This document shows positions 20,932 to 32,161 of a stretch of 64,000 nt of DNA, piece after piece. Position numbers and translations under genes: made by a program. A model generated the notes under the pieces. The model saw nothing but the letters and a program-made list of their open reading frames with translations. It did not search any database and was not told the origin of the DNA. Source of the DNA: Choricystis sp. odSpoLacu1 (taxonomy: Eukaryota > Chlorophyta > Trebouxiophyceae); assembly GCA_958009055.1 (NCBI GenBank), contig OY253654.1, positions 744,001-808,000 on the forward strand, in the 5' to 3' direction. How positions within the stretch are numbered: position 1 is the first letter of the stretch; each line of letters opens with the position of its first letter.

Positions 20932-23900
20932 ATGGGCGCCTTCCGGCACGCCTTCACCAAGTGCGTGGCCGTGTCAACGCGAGGGCCACGCGGCGGCTTT
21001 GTGGAGGCAGCAGGTCCCGCCGCCGTCGTGGCCGCGCGCGGTGCGGCGCCCGCGCTGTTGCTTTACCTGCTAGTTGCCGGCCTTGCCGCGTCCCCACCCA
21101 CACCCCCCTCCCCCGGCATCCTGGCCCCGCCCCGCCCGCTGACCGACCCGACGTGGGCGGACGCATACGATGGTCCTGCCAAGCGGCACTCGTTTCGGGG
21201 GCGGCTGGCGGTGGCGGCGGGCGCCGACGACGCCGGCGCGCTGGCCGCGACGCTCGCGTGTGCGTCGGCAGCCACCCCCGGCGACCGAGCCCCCTCCACG
21301 CGCCGCTGGCCCGCGCTGTGGCGCCCGCCGGATGGGGCTGACGTGCCTGCGTCATGTGATGGCGACGCGGACGCGTGCGCGGGCGACAGGGCGTGCTGGG
21401 GGTGGATGCTGGGTGATGGGCACGAAAACGCGACGACGCCACCGTTGGCCGTCTTTGCGTCTGCTGCAGTCGCCAGGGCGCACTACAGCGCCCACCCAGA
21501 CACAGTCGACGCAGTGTTGGTGCTGACAGGCGGCGGGGTGGACATCGGCGTCAATGCGACGCTGGTGCCTGCGCCGGCCGCGGGCGCGCCGCCCCCGCCC
21601 CTCGCGCCGGCGCCGCACCGCAAAACCTGGATGGTGGCCAACCTGGCCGCCGCCGCCACGTCCACCCTGACAAGGATTGCATCAGGCTCAACCCCCACTC
21701 TCCTCGCCTTCAAACCGTTTCCGTGGCCGGCCACCACCACTGACGCGGCCGCGGCTGCCGTCGGCTCCGCGCTGCGCGTTCTCTTCGCTTATTCAGCCCT
21801 CCCCGCCGGGCGGCGAGCAGCGGCCGCCCTCGCAGCCGAACGATCTGGTGGCGCCCGCGCCGCTCTCGTCGCAGCAGGGCTGCCAGCGCGCGTGTACTGG
21901 GGCGCGTGGGGCGCGGCGCACGCTTGCGAGGCGGCCGCGACCGCCACGCTGCTCGCGGCCGGCGCGGCGGCCGCCGGCGCCACGCTGCCCGCCTCCACCC
22001 TCTGCGCCCTCCTGGCCCTGCTCGCCTGTGCCGTCGTCGTGCCCCTGGGCTACTGCGCCGCCGCTGCCCTGCGTGGCGCGACGGCCGCGGGGGACCTGTT
22101 TCCGTTGGCGTTCGTGGGGGCCGCGCTCCCGGGGTACGTGGCCTCTTCCACGGGAGGCCCTCCCGCCCTGTGGCTGCCCGCCCTGGTGTTGCCTCCCTCC
22201 GCAGCCGTCCTGGCGGGCGCTGCAGCGGGGGCGGGGCTGGTCGCGTCCCGGGAGGGGGGTGGGTGGGGGGCCATGCTGGCTGCGCGCGCGGCGCCCGTGG
22301 CCGGCGCACCCACAGTGTGGACCGTCACCCTGGCCCTGCTGGCGCTGGCGCCCATTGTGGCCGCCACTGCGGCCGCCCTGGAGTGGGCGCTGGGGCCGAG
22401 GCCGGCGCCGCTGCCGCCCGCGGGCGCCGCTGTCGACGGCGACGCGGAAACCGCCCCCGACGCGGAGGCGCCCACCACCCGCCCTCCCACCGCCGAGCTC
22501 GACAACGTCACCGTCGCCTACGGCCCCGTGCGCGCCCTGGATGGCGCCTCCTTCGTCGCCCCCGCCCGCCGAGTGACCGCCCTGGTGGGCCCCAACGGCG
22601 CGGGCAAGACAACCGCGCTGCGCGTTCTGACGGGTGCGGCCGAGCCTGCCGCCGGCGCCGCCCGCGTCGCGGGCGCGCGCGCCGGCACGCCCGGCGTGGC
22701 GGGCGTCTGCCTGCAGACGGATGACGTGTGGTGGCCCACGCTGAGCGTGGGCGAATTGTTGGCGCTGTTTGCGGCGGCGCGCGGGGCGGGCGATCCAGAG
22801 GCTGCCGCCGCGGCCGCTGCCGAATCGTTCGGGCTGACCCACAAGCTGGCCGCCCGCGCGGGCGAGCTGTCGGGCGGCCAGCGGCGGAGGCTGTCCCTGG
22901 CGGCAGCCGTCGTCGGGGGCAGCGATGGCGGCGGTGGTTCCCGCCCGCTGCTTCTCGATGAACCAACAGCCGGGCTCGACGTCGACGCGCGCGCCCGCGC
23001 CTGGACCTGCCTGCTTGGCGACACCGGCGCCGCCGGCATCCTCGTCACCACGCACGCTCTGGACGATGTGGACGCCCACGCTGACAGTGTGATCGTGGTG
23101 GCGAGGGGGCGCGTGCTGACGCGGGGAACACCCGGGGCGCTGCGCGCCGCGGCAGGGGGCGGCGCCGTGCTCACAGCAGCGGTCGACGACGGCGACGGCG
23201 CCACCACCGTCGCCGACACGCTCGACGCGGTCGACGCGGCTGTCACGGCTGCCGTCCCAGCCGCCACGCGCGCGCGGCGGGGCCCCTGCTCCGCCGCGTG
23301 GCGCCTGCCGGCCGACGGGGCTGCCTCCTATGGAGGGCTGCTGCGGTCGCTGGCAGCACGCGCGCGTGACTGGCGCGTGGTGGGGCTGGGGCTTTCAGTG
23401 GCCCCTCTGGAGGACGCAGTCTCTGCCCTGCTGGCAGCGGATGAGGAAGGGGAGGCAGATGGAGGCGAGGGCACCACCCGCGTGTCAGCGCCGTCCCTCA
23501 CCCCGCCACCACCCACCACCCGCCTGCGCGGCGCTCCGCTGGCGCGCGCGCGCCTGGCCACCCTCACCGCGCGCCACGTGGCCGCCGCGCGCCGCAGCGT
23601 GAAACGCGAGATGCTGGACGCGGCCGCCGCGGTCTTCACCCTCGCGTTTGGCGCGTGGCTGGCGGCGACCGGGGGGGCCGCCGTCGGCGGTCGCGTCGCT
23701 CGCGCTCGCCCCCCGCGCGTGGCGCGGCCACGCTTGTCGGCGCCTCGCCCGCCGCCCGCGCCGCCGCGGGTGACGCAGGGCTGAGCGCATTTGCCACCGC
23801 GTTTGCCGGCGCCTCCGCTGTCATTTCCAACGCCACCACGCTCTGGCCCGACGGCGGGGGCGGGCGCGCGCCTGGCGACCCGGGGCCCTCGACGCTGGAC

Positions 23901-26057
23901 GCCGCTCTGCGCGCCCGCTGGTACAGCGACGGCGGTGGCGCCGACGCGGCCGCCTTCATAGATGCGTGGGCCGCCGACCGCCCGGCCGCCGTCACGCTGC
24001 TGGCCAATCAAACCAGCACGTGGGCGCTGCCGTCGGCAGTGGTCGCGGCGGTGGCAGCAGCCTCCGGCACCCCCACCCCGCACGCCACACTCACCCCCCT
24101 CCCCCCCGGCCCCACCGCCCTCGCGTCCCGCGTGGCCGACGTGGTCGGCTCCTTCGTGCTGGCCCTGCAGCTGTCGTCTGCAGCGGGTGCGGCGGGCGCG
24201 GCCGCCGCGCGGCGCGCCGCCGCGGACCGAGGCGACGGTGCAGAGCTGCAGGCCGCGCTCGCTGGGGCGACGCCCGGGCTGCTGCTGGCTGCGCGTGCGG
24301 CCGCGGAGACGGCGCGCGCGTGTGTGTGGCTGGCGGGAGGCATGGCGGCTGTGGCCGTGCTGGCACCGCCGGACGTGGCCTCACCCGCCCCGCTCGCCGC
24401 GCTGTCATGCCTAGGCCTCGCCACCGCGCTCGCGTGCGCGGGCCAAGGCGTCGCCGCGGCGGCCGTCACCCCCGACCGCGACGCGGCCGCCGCGTGGCCG
24501 GGGTCGGCGTCGTGGGTGGGGACGGGCGCCCTGGTGGTGAGGGAAGGGTTGAAGGTGGCGCCACTCATCTGGCCGGCGCGCGCGCGTGCAGCCGCGCGTG
24601 CGGGCGCGATCGTTGGCGCCGCCGCCACCGCCCTCGCCCCCGGCTACAACCTGATGAGTGGTGTGCTGGCAGCCGTCCTGCCTGAAGTGGGGGATGGCGG
24701 CGGCGTGGGTCCAGCGTCTCCCTTTGCTTGGAGCGCGGCAGGCCGCGCGCTCGCCGCTCTGGCCGCCCAAGCCGCCGCCTTCTGGGGCGTCGCCTGGGCC
24801 ATCGCGTCCCTGCCGCCGGGCGCGGGCGCGCGCACGGTGCGGCGGGCGCGCGAGTGGCGGTGGACGGGGGCGCGGCCCGAGGGCCAGCCGTTGCTGGAGC
24901 GAGGCAGCGACGACGACAGCGATGACGACGACTCGTCGCCACCCACCACCACCACCACCACCCTCCCTGCCGCCATCACCCCCGCCCGCGAAGCCACGGC
25001 CGTCGCCGCCGCCCGGGCCGCGTGGCGGGCGGGCGATGCAGCCCCCTGGCCCCTGTGCGCCGCGGGTGTCACAAAAACCTTTACCAGCGCTCGCGGCCGG
25101 CCCCCCACCCTCGCCCTCGCCCACGTCTCCCTGGGCGTGCGCCCGGGCGAGTGTCTGGCCGTGGTGGGCGCCAACGGGGCGGGCAAGAGCACCCTGTTTA
25201 GGTTGGTTGTGGGGGAGCTGGCCCCCGACCGAGGGTCGGTGCGCGTGTCTGGTGTGCGCGCCGCCTCCCCCGCCGCCCGCGGCCTGGTCTCCTACTGCCC
25301 CCAGGCTCGGGGCGCCCCCCCCGAGCTGACGCCGCGGGAGGCGGTGGCCATGGCGGCGCGGTTGAGGGGGGCGACGAGGGCGGCGGCAGGGGCGGATGCC
25401 GACGCGCTGCTCGCGGCTGTCGGTCTCGGCGGATCCCCCGCCGCCGACGCGCCCCTGTCGTCCGCGTCGGGGGGGCAGGCGAGACGGGCAGCGGTGGCGG
25501 CCGCCCTGACGGGGACTCCTGTCCTGGTTGTCCTGGATGAGCCGACGGCGGGCTTGGACGCGTCGGCACGCGCGCGCGTGTGGGCCGCTGTGTCCGACCG
25601 CGCCACCTCCCGCGGCGCCGGCGTGCTCGTCTCCTCCCACCGCGCCTCCGACGTGGACGCAGTGGCGGCCCGCGTGGCCGTGCTGGCGGGCGGGCGCGTG
25701 GCGGCGGTGGGGGCTCCCTCGGCGCTGCGCGCCGCGGCGGGGCGGTGGTTGACGATCACAGTGGCGCCGCGGCCTGGAGCCTCGGTCGATGGCGCGGCGG
25801 ACGCTGCAGCGACCGCCCTGGGGCCGGACGCGACCCGCGTGCCGGCGGCCGAGGTGGAGGCCAAGTTTCGGGTGACTGTGGGGAGTGGCAACGGCGACGA
25901 CGATGGCGACAACGTGGCCTCCTCCGCTCTAGTGCTGGCCGCCGCCTACGACGCCCTGGCCACCGCGGCCGCGGCTGATGGCGGCACGGTGGGGAGGTAC
26001 GCAGTGGCGCGCGCGTCGCTGGATGACGCATTCGCGGCGGTGGCGCGGGTGGAATAG
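20932..26057 (+). CDS. ABCA-type full ABC transporter
   Basis: About 1,680-1,710 aa. Half 1: signal-anchor (LLLYLLVAGLAA), a cysteine-containing extracytosolic loop, several membrane segments, then NBD1 with Walker A GPNGAGKTT, signature LSGGQRRRL, Walker B LLLDEPTAGLD and H-loop VTTHALDD. Half 2: membrane segment, second loop, more membrane segments, an Asp-rich linker (DDDSDDDDSSP), then NBD2 with GANGAGKST, degenerate signature SASGGQARR, VLDEPTAGLD and SSHRASD. ABCA proteins export or flip lipids. The two halves are in different frames with the change near 23671-23780. Either one base is missing from a G7 or C6 run, or an 89-nt intron (23690-23778, GT-AG, phase-correct but unlike other introns here) is present. 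The second signature motif is degenerate, suggesting unequal ATPase sites. Confidence 0.85.
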
Positions 26058-26163
26058 GTTTAGAAAAGTGTGTATATTGGTTTTTCCAGTAGAAAAAACA
26101 GACGCGCACAGACGCACAGACGGTTGGTTTAACAAAAACTACTTTCTAGCCCTCTCTCTACCT

Positions 26164-26713
26164 TCACACACTCGGCGGCTCACACCCAAACAGGCCGCGC
26201 CACCTGTCGACCGCGGCCCCCGCGAGCGGGTGGGATTGTGAACGTAAAACAGAAATCAAGTCCGCCAACTTGTCCTGCACCGTGATCTTGCTGACACGAC
26301 GCGCCAGCGCAGCCTCACTCATGGTGGCCACCCGATGCTCATTCAGGGCGCGCAAGTCGGCGGCCCGGATGGCGGCGCGTTCCGCCGCGGCCTCTGGGTC
26401 GTCATCGGCGCGCGGCAGGCCACGCACACGGGGAGGCGCCCGGGGCAGGCGCGCCGGAGGCGGGGACGGGGGGGGGCAGGGATGAATCGTCTTTGGCAGC
26501 CAGGCGGCGGGAGGCGCGCAGCGGGGTGGTGGGCGGCCGCTTGGGCGGCCGCTGGCGCGGCGCGTGCGCGCGGCGTTTCGGCGCGGGCGCGCTGCGCAGC
26601 GACGCGGGCACCTCCCCCACCAGCTGTTTGAGCCGGGCCGCGTTGGCCGAGATGCGGGCCGCGCGCTCCGCTTCGTAGCGAGCGCCCGGGGAGGAGGGCG
26701 GCGCTGACGCCAT
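26164..26713 (-). CDS. Small nuclear-like protein with WDR76/R1-type N-terminal motif (one-base frame break)
   Basis: ATG at 26713. The N-terminus RYEAERAARISANAARLKQL, followed by Lys/Arg/Pro-rich text and RASRRLAAKD, resembles the YExERxxxIxxNxxxLxxL ... RRSxRLA pattern seen in WDR76-like and other chromatin proteins; this is a motif resemblance only. The frame as written stops at 26402. Dropping one C from the C9 run (26468-26476 on the + strand) continues it into PSPPPARLPRAPPRVRGLPR and a helical C-terminus (ALARRVSKITVQDKLADLI, WRGLFGCE) ending at 26164, for 182 aa. No enzymatic motif. The C-terminal segment resembles a short helical interaction domain I cannot name. Confidence 0.5.
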
Positions 26714-26872
26714 GGAGAGAGTGGAGAGAGCGCGTCGGGGGCGAAGGGATGGGAGACCGGTTGATTTGTGATGGGACGGCAAAAACGACCTCGTTTGTTT
26801 TCGTGACCCCCTCCTCTCCGCTACAAAAAAACAAAGTACAACACACACACACACACACACACGCACACACTT

Positions 26873-27994
26873 TTACTCCCCTTTCTTCACGCTGGCCGCC
26901 GCCGCCGCCACCGCCCCCAGGGACAGGCGCACACTGCCCCGCCCCTGGGTGGTGGCCAGCGCAGCGCTCGTAATGTAGCCTCCCCAGCCACCGCCCTTGA
27001 GCGCGCGTGGCCTGGCGGCCAGCAACGCTGCCGCCAGGGCGCCATAGTTGGCGGCCAGGGCGGCGGGTTCGAAGGAGGCACGCCCGATGGGGGCGGCGAC
27101 GACGCCGCCGCGGTCGGCGCGGAACGTGACGCGCCCCGACTGCGCGGCCGCGATTGCCGAGGCCAACACGGCCCCGCCCTCCACCACGGTGCCCAGCTTG
27201 GGGTTGGGCATGAGGCCGCGCGGGCCGAGCACCCGGGCGGCGCGCGCGACGCGGGGCATGAGGGCTGGGGTGGCCAGGGCACGATCAAACGTGGTTGCGG
27301 CGCCGCCGCCGTCGACCAGGGCCGCGATCAAGTCGTCCCCGCCGACTACGTCTGCGCCTGCAGCACGAGCGGCGTCTGCGTCCGCGCCGTCGGCGAACAC
27401 GGCGACCCGGGCAGCAGCGCCGGTGCCGTGGGGGAGGGTCAGGGCGCCGCGCACCGCGTGGTCACCGCGCCTGGGGTCGGTGCCCAGGCGGAAGGAGGCT
27501 TCGATGGTTTCGTCCAGCTTTTTGGAGCGGGTCAGGGACTGAGGGTAGAGGGGTGTGGGGGTGTGTTTTTGGGTCGACCGCCCCTTAAAAACCTGTCTTC
27601 CTGTCCAATCAGACAGCGAGCGCTCAATCCTCTCTTCACACACACACACACAGAACTCGCTCTCCGCACCTTGACCGCCTCAATTGCGGGCGCCAGCTCC
27701 AGCAGCGGGGGCGGCGGCCTCGCCGCGCCGACCACAAACTCGGGGGCGGGGAGGGAGGGGCCGTCCAGCTCGGCCAGGGCGGCGGTGGCGAGAGGGCGGT
27801 GTGGCTGGAGGGGAGTGTGTGTGGGAGGAGGGGAGAGGAGAGGGAGAGGATGGGGGCGGCAACAGGCAAATGCGGGGAGTCGGGAAATGCGGGGAGTCGG
27901 GACGGCGCGGCAATACGCCCCCACACGCACGCACCGCAACACTGCGCAGGCTCGGGCCAGCGCGCGCTGCGTGGCGTAGCAGCAGGGTCAGCAT
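26873..27994 (-). CDS. Organellar 50S ribosomal protein L1 (uL1)
   Basis: Three exons (27994-27935, 27804-27670, 27538-26873) give 286 aa. uL1 forms the L1 stalk of the large subunit at the tRNA exit site. Blocks of bacterial-type L1 are present: KKLDETIEASFRLGTDPRRG, VRGALTLPHGTG, VAVFADG, ARVLGPRGLMPNPKLGTV, GRVTFRADRGG, IGRASF. The N-terminal 60 residues (MLTLLLRHAARAGPSLRS) look like an organelle presequence; mitochondrion is a little likelier than plastid. The first donor is read as GTGCGT, an atypical but phase-correct site; alternative donors a few bases away cannot be excluded. Shares a 125-bp divergent promoter with the downstream membrane-protein gene. Confidence 0.88.
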
Positions 27995-28119
27995 GATTTT
28001 TGTTTGTTGGGGACGAAGGAAGAGTGAACGAAGAAAAAAAAACGCAGGCCACAAAGCCGTCGTCGAAAAAAACTCGACCCTCTCGCCTCTCTCTCTGTCC
28101 CTACAGCAACAACGCCGCC
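27995..28119. promoter_or_regulatory. Divergent promoter, uL1 / membrane protein
   Basis: 125 bp between start codons, A-rich on the uL1 side (A8 run) and CTCTCTCT-rich on the other. Confidence 0.5.
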
Positions 28120-29312
28120 ATGCGCTTCGCCCATCGCCGTGCGACTGTGACGCCTGGTGCGTTGTTGCGATGGGGGAGAAATGGGGAGATGGAGGAGGAA
28201 AAAGCGTGTGACGAGGCGAGCGCTCGTCGCGACAAGGCCTCACTCATCTGACGACGCGACCCGTTCCCTCCCCCACAGCAGCCGCTGGCCTCGCCCGCCG
28301 CCCCGCCACGGCCGCGCCCCGCCGGTCGACGTCTCACCACGGCATGCAGCCAGCTGCCCTGCCTTCCTTGACCCGCAGCGATCGCTTCCCGTCGATCACT
28401 GTCCGCGCCGCCCCGCTCGACTGGCCGCGGTCCTCCAACAACACCTTCCCCCCCGGCCACGCCGCCGTCATCGCCATCTCCTGCGTCAAGTGGGCCCTGG
28501 CCACCGCCGCCATTGTGGCCGTGGTGGAACCCGCCCGCGCGCTGGCGGTGGCGCACCCTCCCGTGGCCGCCAACTGGGCCGTCCCCCTCTCCCGCGTCGT
28601 CGGCTCCGTCCTCGTCTCTGTCGCCTCCACCTTTGGCGCGCTCCAACTCTACACGGAGGCCGGCCTCGCGGCCTCCCCCCCCGCCGAAGCCCTGACCCTG
28701 GGCCTGCTGGCGGGCGCCGCGTTCAGGGGGTTGCACCTGTTTCTGTACCGTCCGTTTTTCAACCCTGCCTTTTGGAACGCGGACGCTGTTGTGGTCGCCT
28801 GTGCCACCACCCTGCTGGCCTGGCGCTACACGTCCATCGCGGCGTCCCGCGGCGCGGATGACGCCAGCGCGGCTTCAACGGGGCTGGCGCCCGTGTTGCC
28901 GGGCCGCACCCCCCTCGCCACCGCTCTGGGTCTCACCTCCCTGTTGTTCGCCGCCCTGGGCGTCGCCCTGGTCGCTCTCCCCCCCACCGCGGGCGACTCC
29001 CTGCTGGCCGCCCCCCTGGGCGCGCTGGGGGCGTCCATGCGGGTGGCGGTGGGCAGCGGGCTGCTGTTCCCGACTGCCTTCACCGCATGGGTGCTGAAAG
29101 ACGCGGCCGACCGGGGGCCTCGCTCCCTGCGCTGGCCCCCGGTCCGGGCGCTCGCGCTCGGCCTGCTGGTTGCGTCCATCGCGCGTGTCGTGGCGGTGGT
29201 GGCTGCCTTCAACGGGGGCGTGTTTGCGGCGGGGGGCGCGTGGGCGGTCCCGGTGGGGGTGCACTCTGTTGTCGCGATCATTGCGGCGGCGGCTCTGGCG
29301 GCGGGGCGGTGA
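28120..29312 (+). CDS. Multi-pass membrane protein of unknown function, organelle-targeted
   Basis: Two exons (28120-28156, 28279-29312) give 356 aa. The first exon and start of the second encode an Arg/Ala/Ser-rich N-terminus (MRFAHRRATVTPAAAGLARR) of organelle-presequence type. About six or seven hydrophobic segments follow, for example VSVASTFGALQLYTEAG, AVVVACATTLLAWRY, ALGLTSLLFAALGVALVAL, ALALGLLVASIARVVAVVAA and a C-terminal SVVAIIAAAALAAG. I do not recognise a family. The ATG at 28344 could serve as an internal start without the presequence; I prefer 28120 because the intron has clean GT-AG ends and preserves frame. No catalytic motif is evident. Confidence 0.6.
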
Positions 29313-29610
29313 AGGAAAGGGAAGAGCGTGTGCTGTGTGGTGTGTGTGTCGAGCGACTTGTGAGACGACGTTTTTTCTCTCGTCAAAAACGAAAGTCCCG
29401 TCGTCGTGTCGAGGCAGTTTCGTCAATCGTTTTCTTTTTCTCTCTCGCCCCCGCGGCCGCTCGGGCCCTCCTCTCTACCAGGCTGCCTCAGCGCTCGCAC
29501 ACCTGACAACCTCTTCACCTCCCCGCCACTCGTTGTCGGGAGAGAGGCGCGCCACACGCCCGCATTCGACAAAAGCCCTCGCCACCCGGGCGCGGCGCTG
29601 TCTAGACCCC

Positions 29611-31316
29611 ATGCCCCCTCCCGACGCCGCCCTCGTGGCTGCCGTCGTGGCGGCGTCCCTGGCCATCGCCTGGCTCACATTCCGGGCCCTCGTGCGTGCC
29701 CTCACCACACCCACCCACCCCGGCGCCCGCCCCCGCCTGCGCGACGACGACGCGCTGCTTTCGCGCGTCGCGCCGTCCAAGCACGGCTTCCTGCCGGCTC
29801 GGGTGCCGGCGTTTGAGTTTGGGGGGGTCTTGCAACAATTTGTGGGGGTGAGAGGGGGGGGGAGGGGTGGAAGGGGGCGACTCGGCTGTGTGGGGTGCCT
29901 TGCTTTGGCCAGAGGCGCGCACGCGTGCGCCCTCTCTCGATGACGCCACCAGACGGGTGACGCCGCCTGGACTTCACCACCCACTGACTTCACCACCTTC
30001 TTCCCCACCCACAGATCGCCGACGCCGTCGCCCCCGTGTACGCCGCCGCTGACGCGCCCGCCTTCCGGGCCTGGCTGGAGGGCCGGCTGGCCACCATCGA
30101 CGTGGCGTCGGTGCCGGCCGCCCTGTCCCGCTTGGACGGCGCCCAACAACGCGCGCTCCTCGTCCCCCTCGTCTTCCTGGCGCACGCCCACAGGTGGGGC
30201 GCCACCGCGCCTCCGCCATCCGTCATGGAGGAGACTGAGTGGGTGCCCCCTCCTGCGCTGGACGCGGCGTTGACACCTTTAACCCGCGCGCTCTCCATCC
30301 AGCGCTCCGGCTCCATGACCCTGCTCTTCCTGTACAACTGGACGCTGCAGGGTGCCTCCCCCGGCGACGAGTACGAGACGGCTGCCCTGACCCGAGAACG
30401 CTTGGCCCCTCGCTTCAGGTTTTGTGTGGGTGGGACCCCCCTGGGCGCGGCTGAAGACGCGATTCACGCGTCCATCGTGCTGACGGAGGCTGCCGCCACC
30501 ACCACGCACACCGCCTTGGTCGAGTTGTTCGATGCAGCCGCCGACGCAGAGGTGAGCAGCGCCCCCGCCGACGCGGAGCGCGCGGCGGCCGCGGCCGCGA
30601 CGGTCGAGGCAGGCCTGCGTGACTGCCTGAGCGTGTTTCACCGCGTGTTTACAAAGTCGGCTGTCACGGCCGACCAGTGGGCGGTGCACCTGCAACCCTT
30701 TTATTGTGCCCTGACGCCCGATGAAAAAGGGGTGGGCGGCGCCCAGATTCCCTGGATCCACGCCACAGACGCGGCCCTCGGCTTCGGCCACACCGGCGGA
30801 GGCGGCAGCGGCCCCGACGGCGCCCCCCTGGACGAACTGTCGCGCGTCGTGGCGGCCAACGTGGCCTGCCTGCTGCCCGAGGAGCGCCTGTTTTGCACGT
30901 ACCTGGCTGCTCACTCGCTGGCTGCGCGCCGCTGGCTCGCGCGTTGCGGCGGCGGCGCGGCGGGTGCGACCGCGCGGTCGCACTGGAACGGTGCCGTGCG
31001 CGCCCTGGTGGCGTGGCGCGCGACGCACAGGGCAAGGGCGTCCGGTTATTTGATTCCTTCCGCCGCGCCGGGTGCACCCCGCCGGTCGACGACGGGAGGC
31101 ACCGCCGGCTACGGCGTCGAGACGGGGGGCGGCAGCAGCGATGGCGGTGGCTCCACCACGCCCCCCACCCCGACCTCGGTGCTGGACGACCCCGCGGCCA
31201 CGATCGTGCGCTCGTTCAACAAGCTGATGGACGGCCGCATCGCGGCGACGCGCGCTGCCGCGGTGAGGATGGACGTCCTGTTCCCCGCCGACGCGGACGA
31301 CTGCGTGGGGGCTTGA
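29611..31316 (+). CDS. Indoleamine 2,3-dioxygenase-like haem protein
   Basis: Two exons (29611-29847, 30015-31316) give 512 aa. A membrane-anchor-like N-terminus (ALVAAVVAASLAIAWLTF) precedes the main domain. IDO-type order is visible: LVPLVFLAHAHRWG, then SMTLLFLYNWTL, an EDAIHASIVLTEAA helix, a HLQPFYCAL ... GVGGAQIPWIHATDAALGF segment corresponding to the IDO GGSAAQS...D..LG region, LLPEERLFCTYL, and WRATHRARASGYL, where His aligns with the proximal haem ligand in the FRxxH motif. IDO enzymes open the indole ring of tryptophan using haem and O2. The overall match is distant, so substrate and even oxygenase activity are inference; a PrnB-like role is an alternative. The anchor is unusual for IDO, which is normally cytosolic. 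Confidence 0.55.
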
Positions 31317-31392
31317 ACTGTATTTTTGTGTGTGTTTTGAAGTGACACGTCTATTTTTTTGTATCACCAACGAGAGAGAGACAAAACCCATT

Positions 31393-31397
31393 TGTAA
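31393..31397 (+). promoter_or_regulatory. Candidate poly(A) signal TGTAA (IDO-like gene)
   Basis: TGTAA 77 nt after the stop codon, followed directly by an A run; a second TGTAA occurs about 18 nt further on. Confidence 0.4.
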
Positions 31398-31518
31398 AAA
31401 AAAAAAAACATGTAAAACCGTTAACACTTGTTTAACCACCTTCTCCCCGCGCCGCGCCTCCCCAGGTCGGCCTCGTACAGAGCTTCGTACGCATCTTTGA
31501 GGTCGCTGTCTGTCTCAA

Positions 31519-31998
31519 TCAGTGCCCCCCGTAAAACAGGTCCTCAAACACTCGGTACCTGCCCGCCTTCATGCCCAGCCTCTCGTACACCGCCGCCGCC
31601 GCGTCATTGCCCTCCTCCGCATACAGGCGCACGCCCGCCGCGCCCGCGGCGGCTGCTGCGGTGCGCACGTGGGTGTAGATCTCGCCAAACGCGCCGCGAC
31701 GCCTGAACTGGGGGGCGCAGTACACGCTCTGCAGCCACCACACGGGCGCGTTGCGCCAGTCGCTCCACTCGCACGTGACCATGCAGGCAGCAGCGATGTC
31801 GGCCGGTGCAGTCGTGGGCGACGCGACGAAATAGCGTGCCCCCCGGTCGCTGTCGCCAGCAAAGACGGCCGCCACGCCCGCTGCAAGGGTGGCGGCGTCC
31901 AGAGTGAGGCCCTCTGTCTCCAGGGCCATGGCCGCGTTGAAGGCGACCAGGGTGTCGACGTCGGTGATGGTCGCGTCGCGCACGCGGAAGGCACTCAT
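31519..31998 (-). CDS. GNAT-family N-acetyltransferase
   Basis: Single exon from ATG 31998 (MSAFRVRDATITDVDTLVAF), 159 aa as written. GNAT enzymes move acetyl from acetyl-CoA to an amine. Fold elements: strand 1 FRVRDATITDVDTL, helix with FNAAMALETEGLTLD, WWLQSVYCAPQFRRRGAFGE (motif A with the acetyl-CoA-binding R-R-G-A-F-G loop), RLYAEEGNDAAAAVYERLGM (motif B). This pattern matches small GNATs of the Y-family seen in algae and fungi. Past the stop, a different frame continues with good coding character (ALIETDSDLKDAYEALYEAD) to a stop at 31421. One missing base in the run of six G just before the stop would fuse it, giving about 190 aa. Substrate unknown. Confidence 0.75.
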   Translation of the reverse strand: MSAFRVRDATITDVDTLVAFNAAMALETEGLTLDAATLAAGVAAVFAGDSDRGARYFVASPTTAPADIAAACMVTCEWSDWRNAPVWWLQSVYCAPQFRRRGAFGEIYTHVRTAAAAAGAAGVRLYAEEGNDAAAAVYERLGMKAGRYRVFEDLFYGGH

Positions 31999-32161
31999 GC
32001 TCAGTGAGCGGGGGGTGGTGGTGGGGGCCGGTGGCGGCCGGAGGGTCGCGAGTGCGTGGGGCAATGGGGGGGGGGGGGGGCGGGCTGTGACCGTGGGCAG
32101 GCGAGCGAGATGAGGCGACAGAGGCAGAGCCCCCAACACAGACGCGCGCGGCGCCCGGCCT

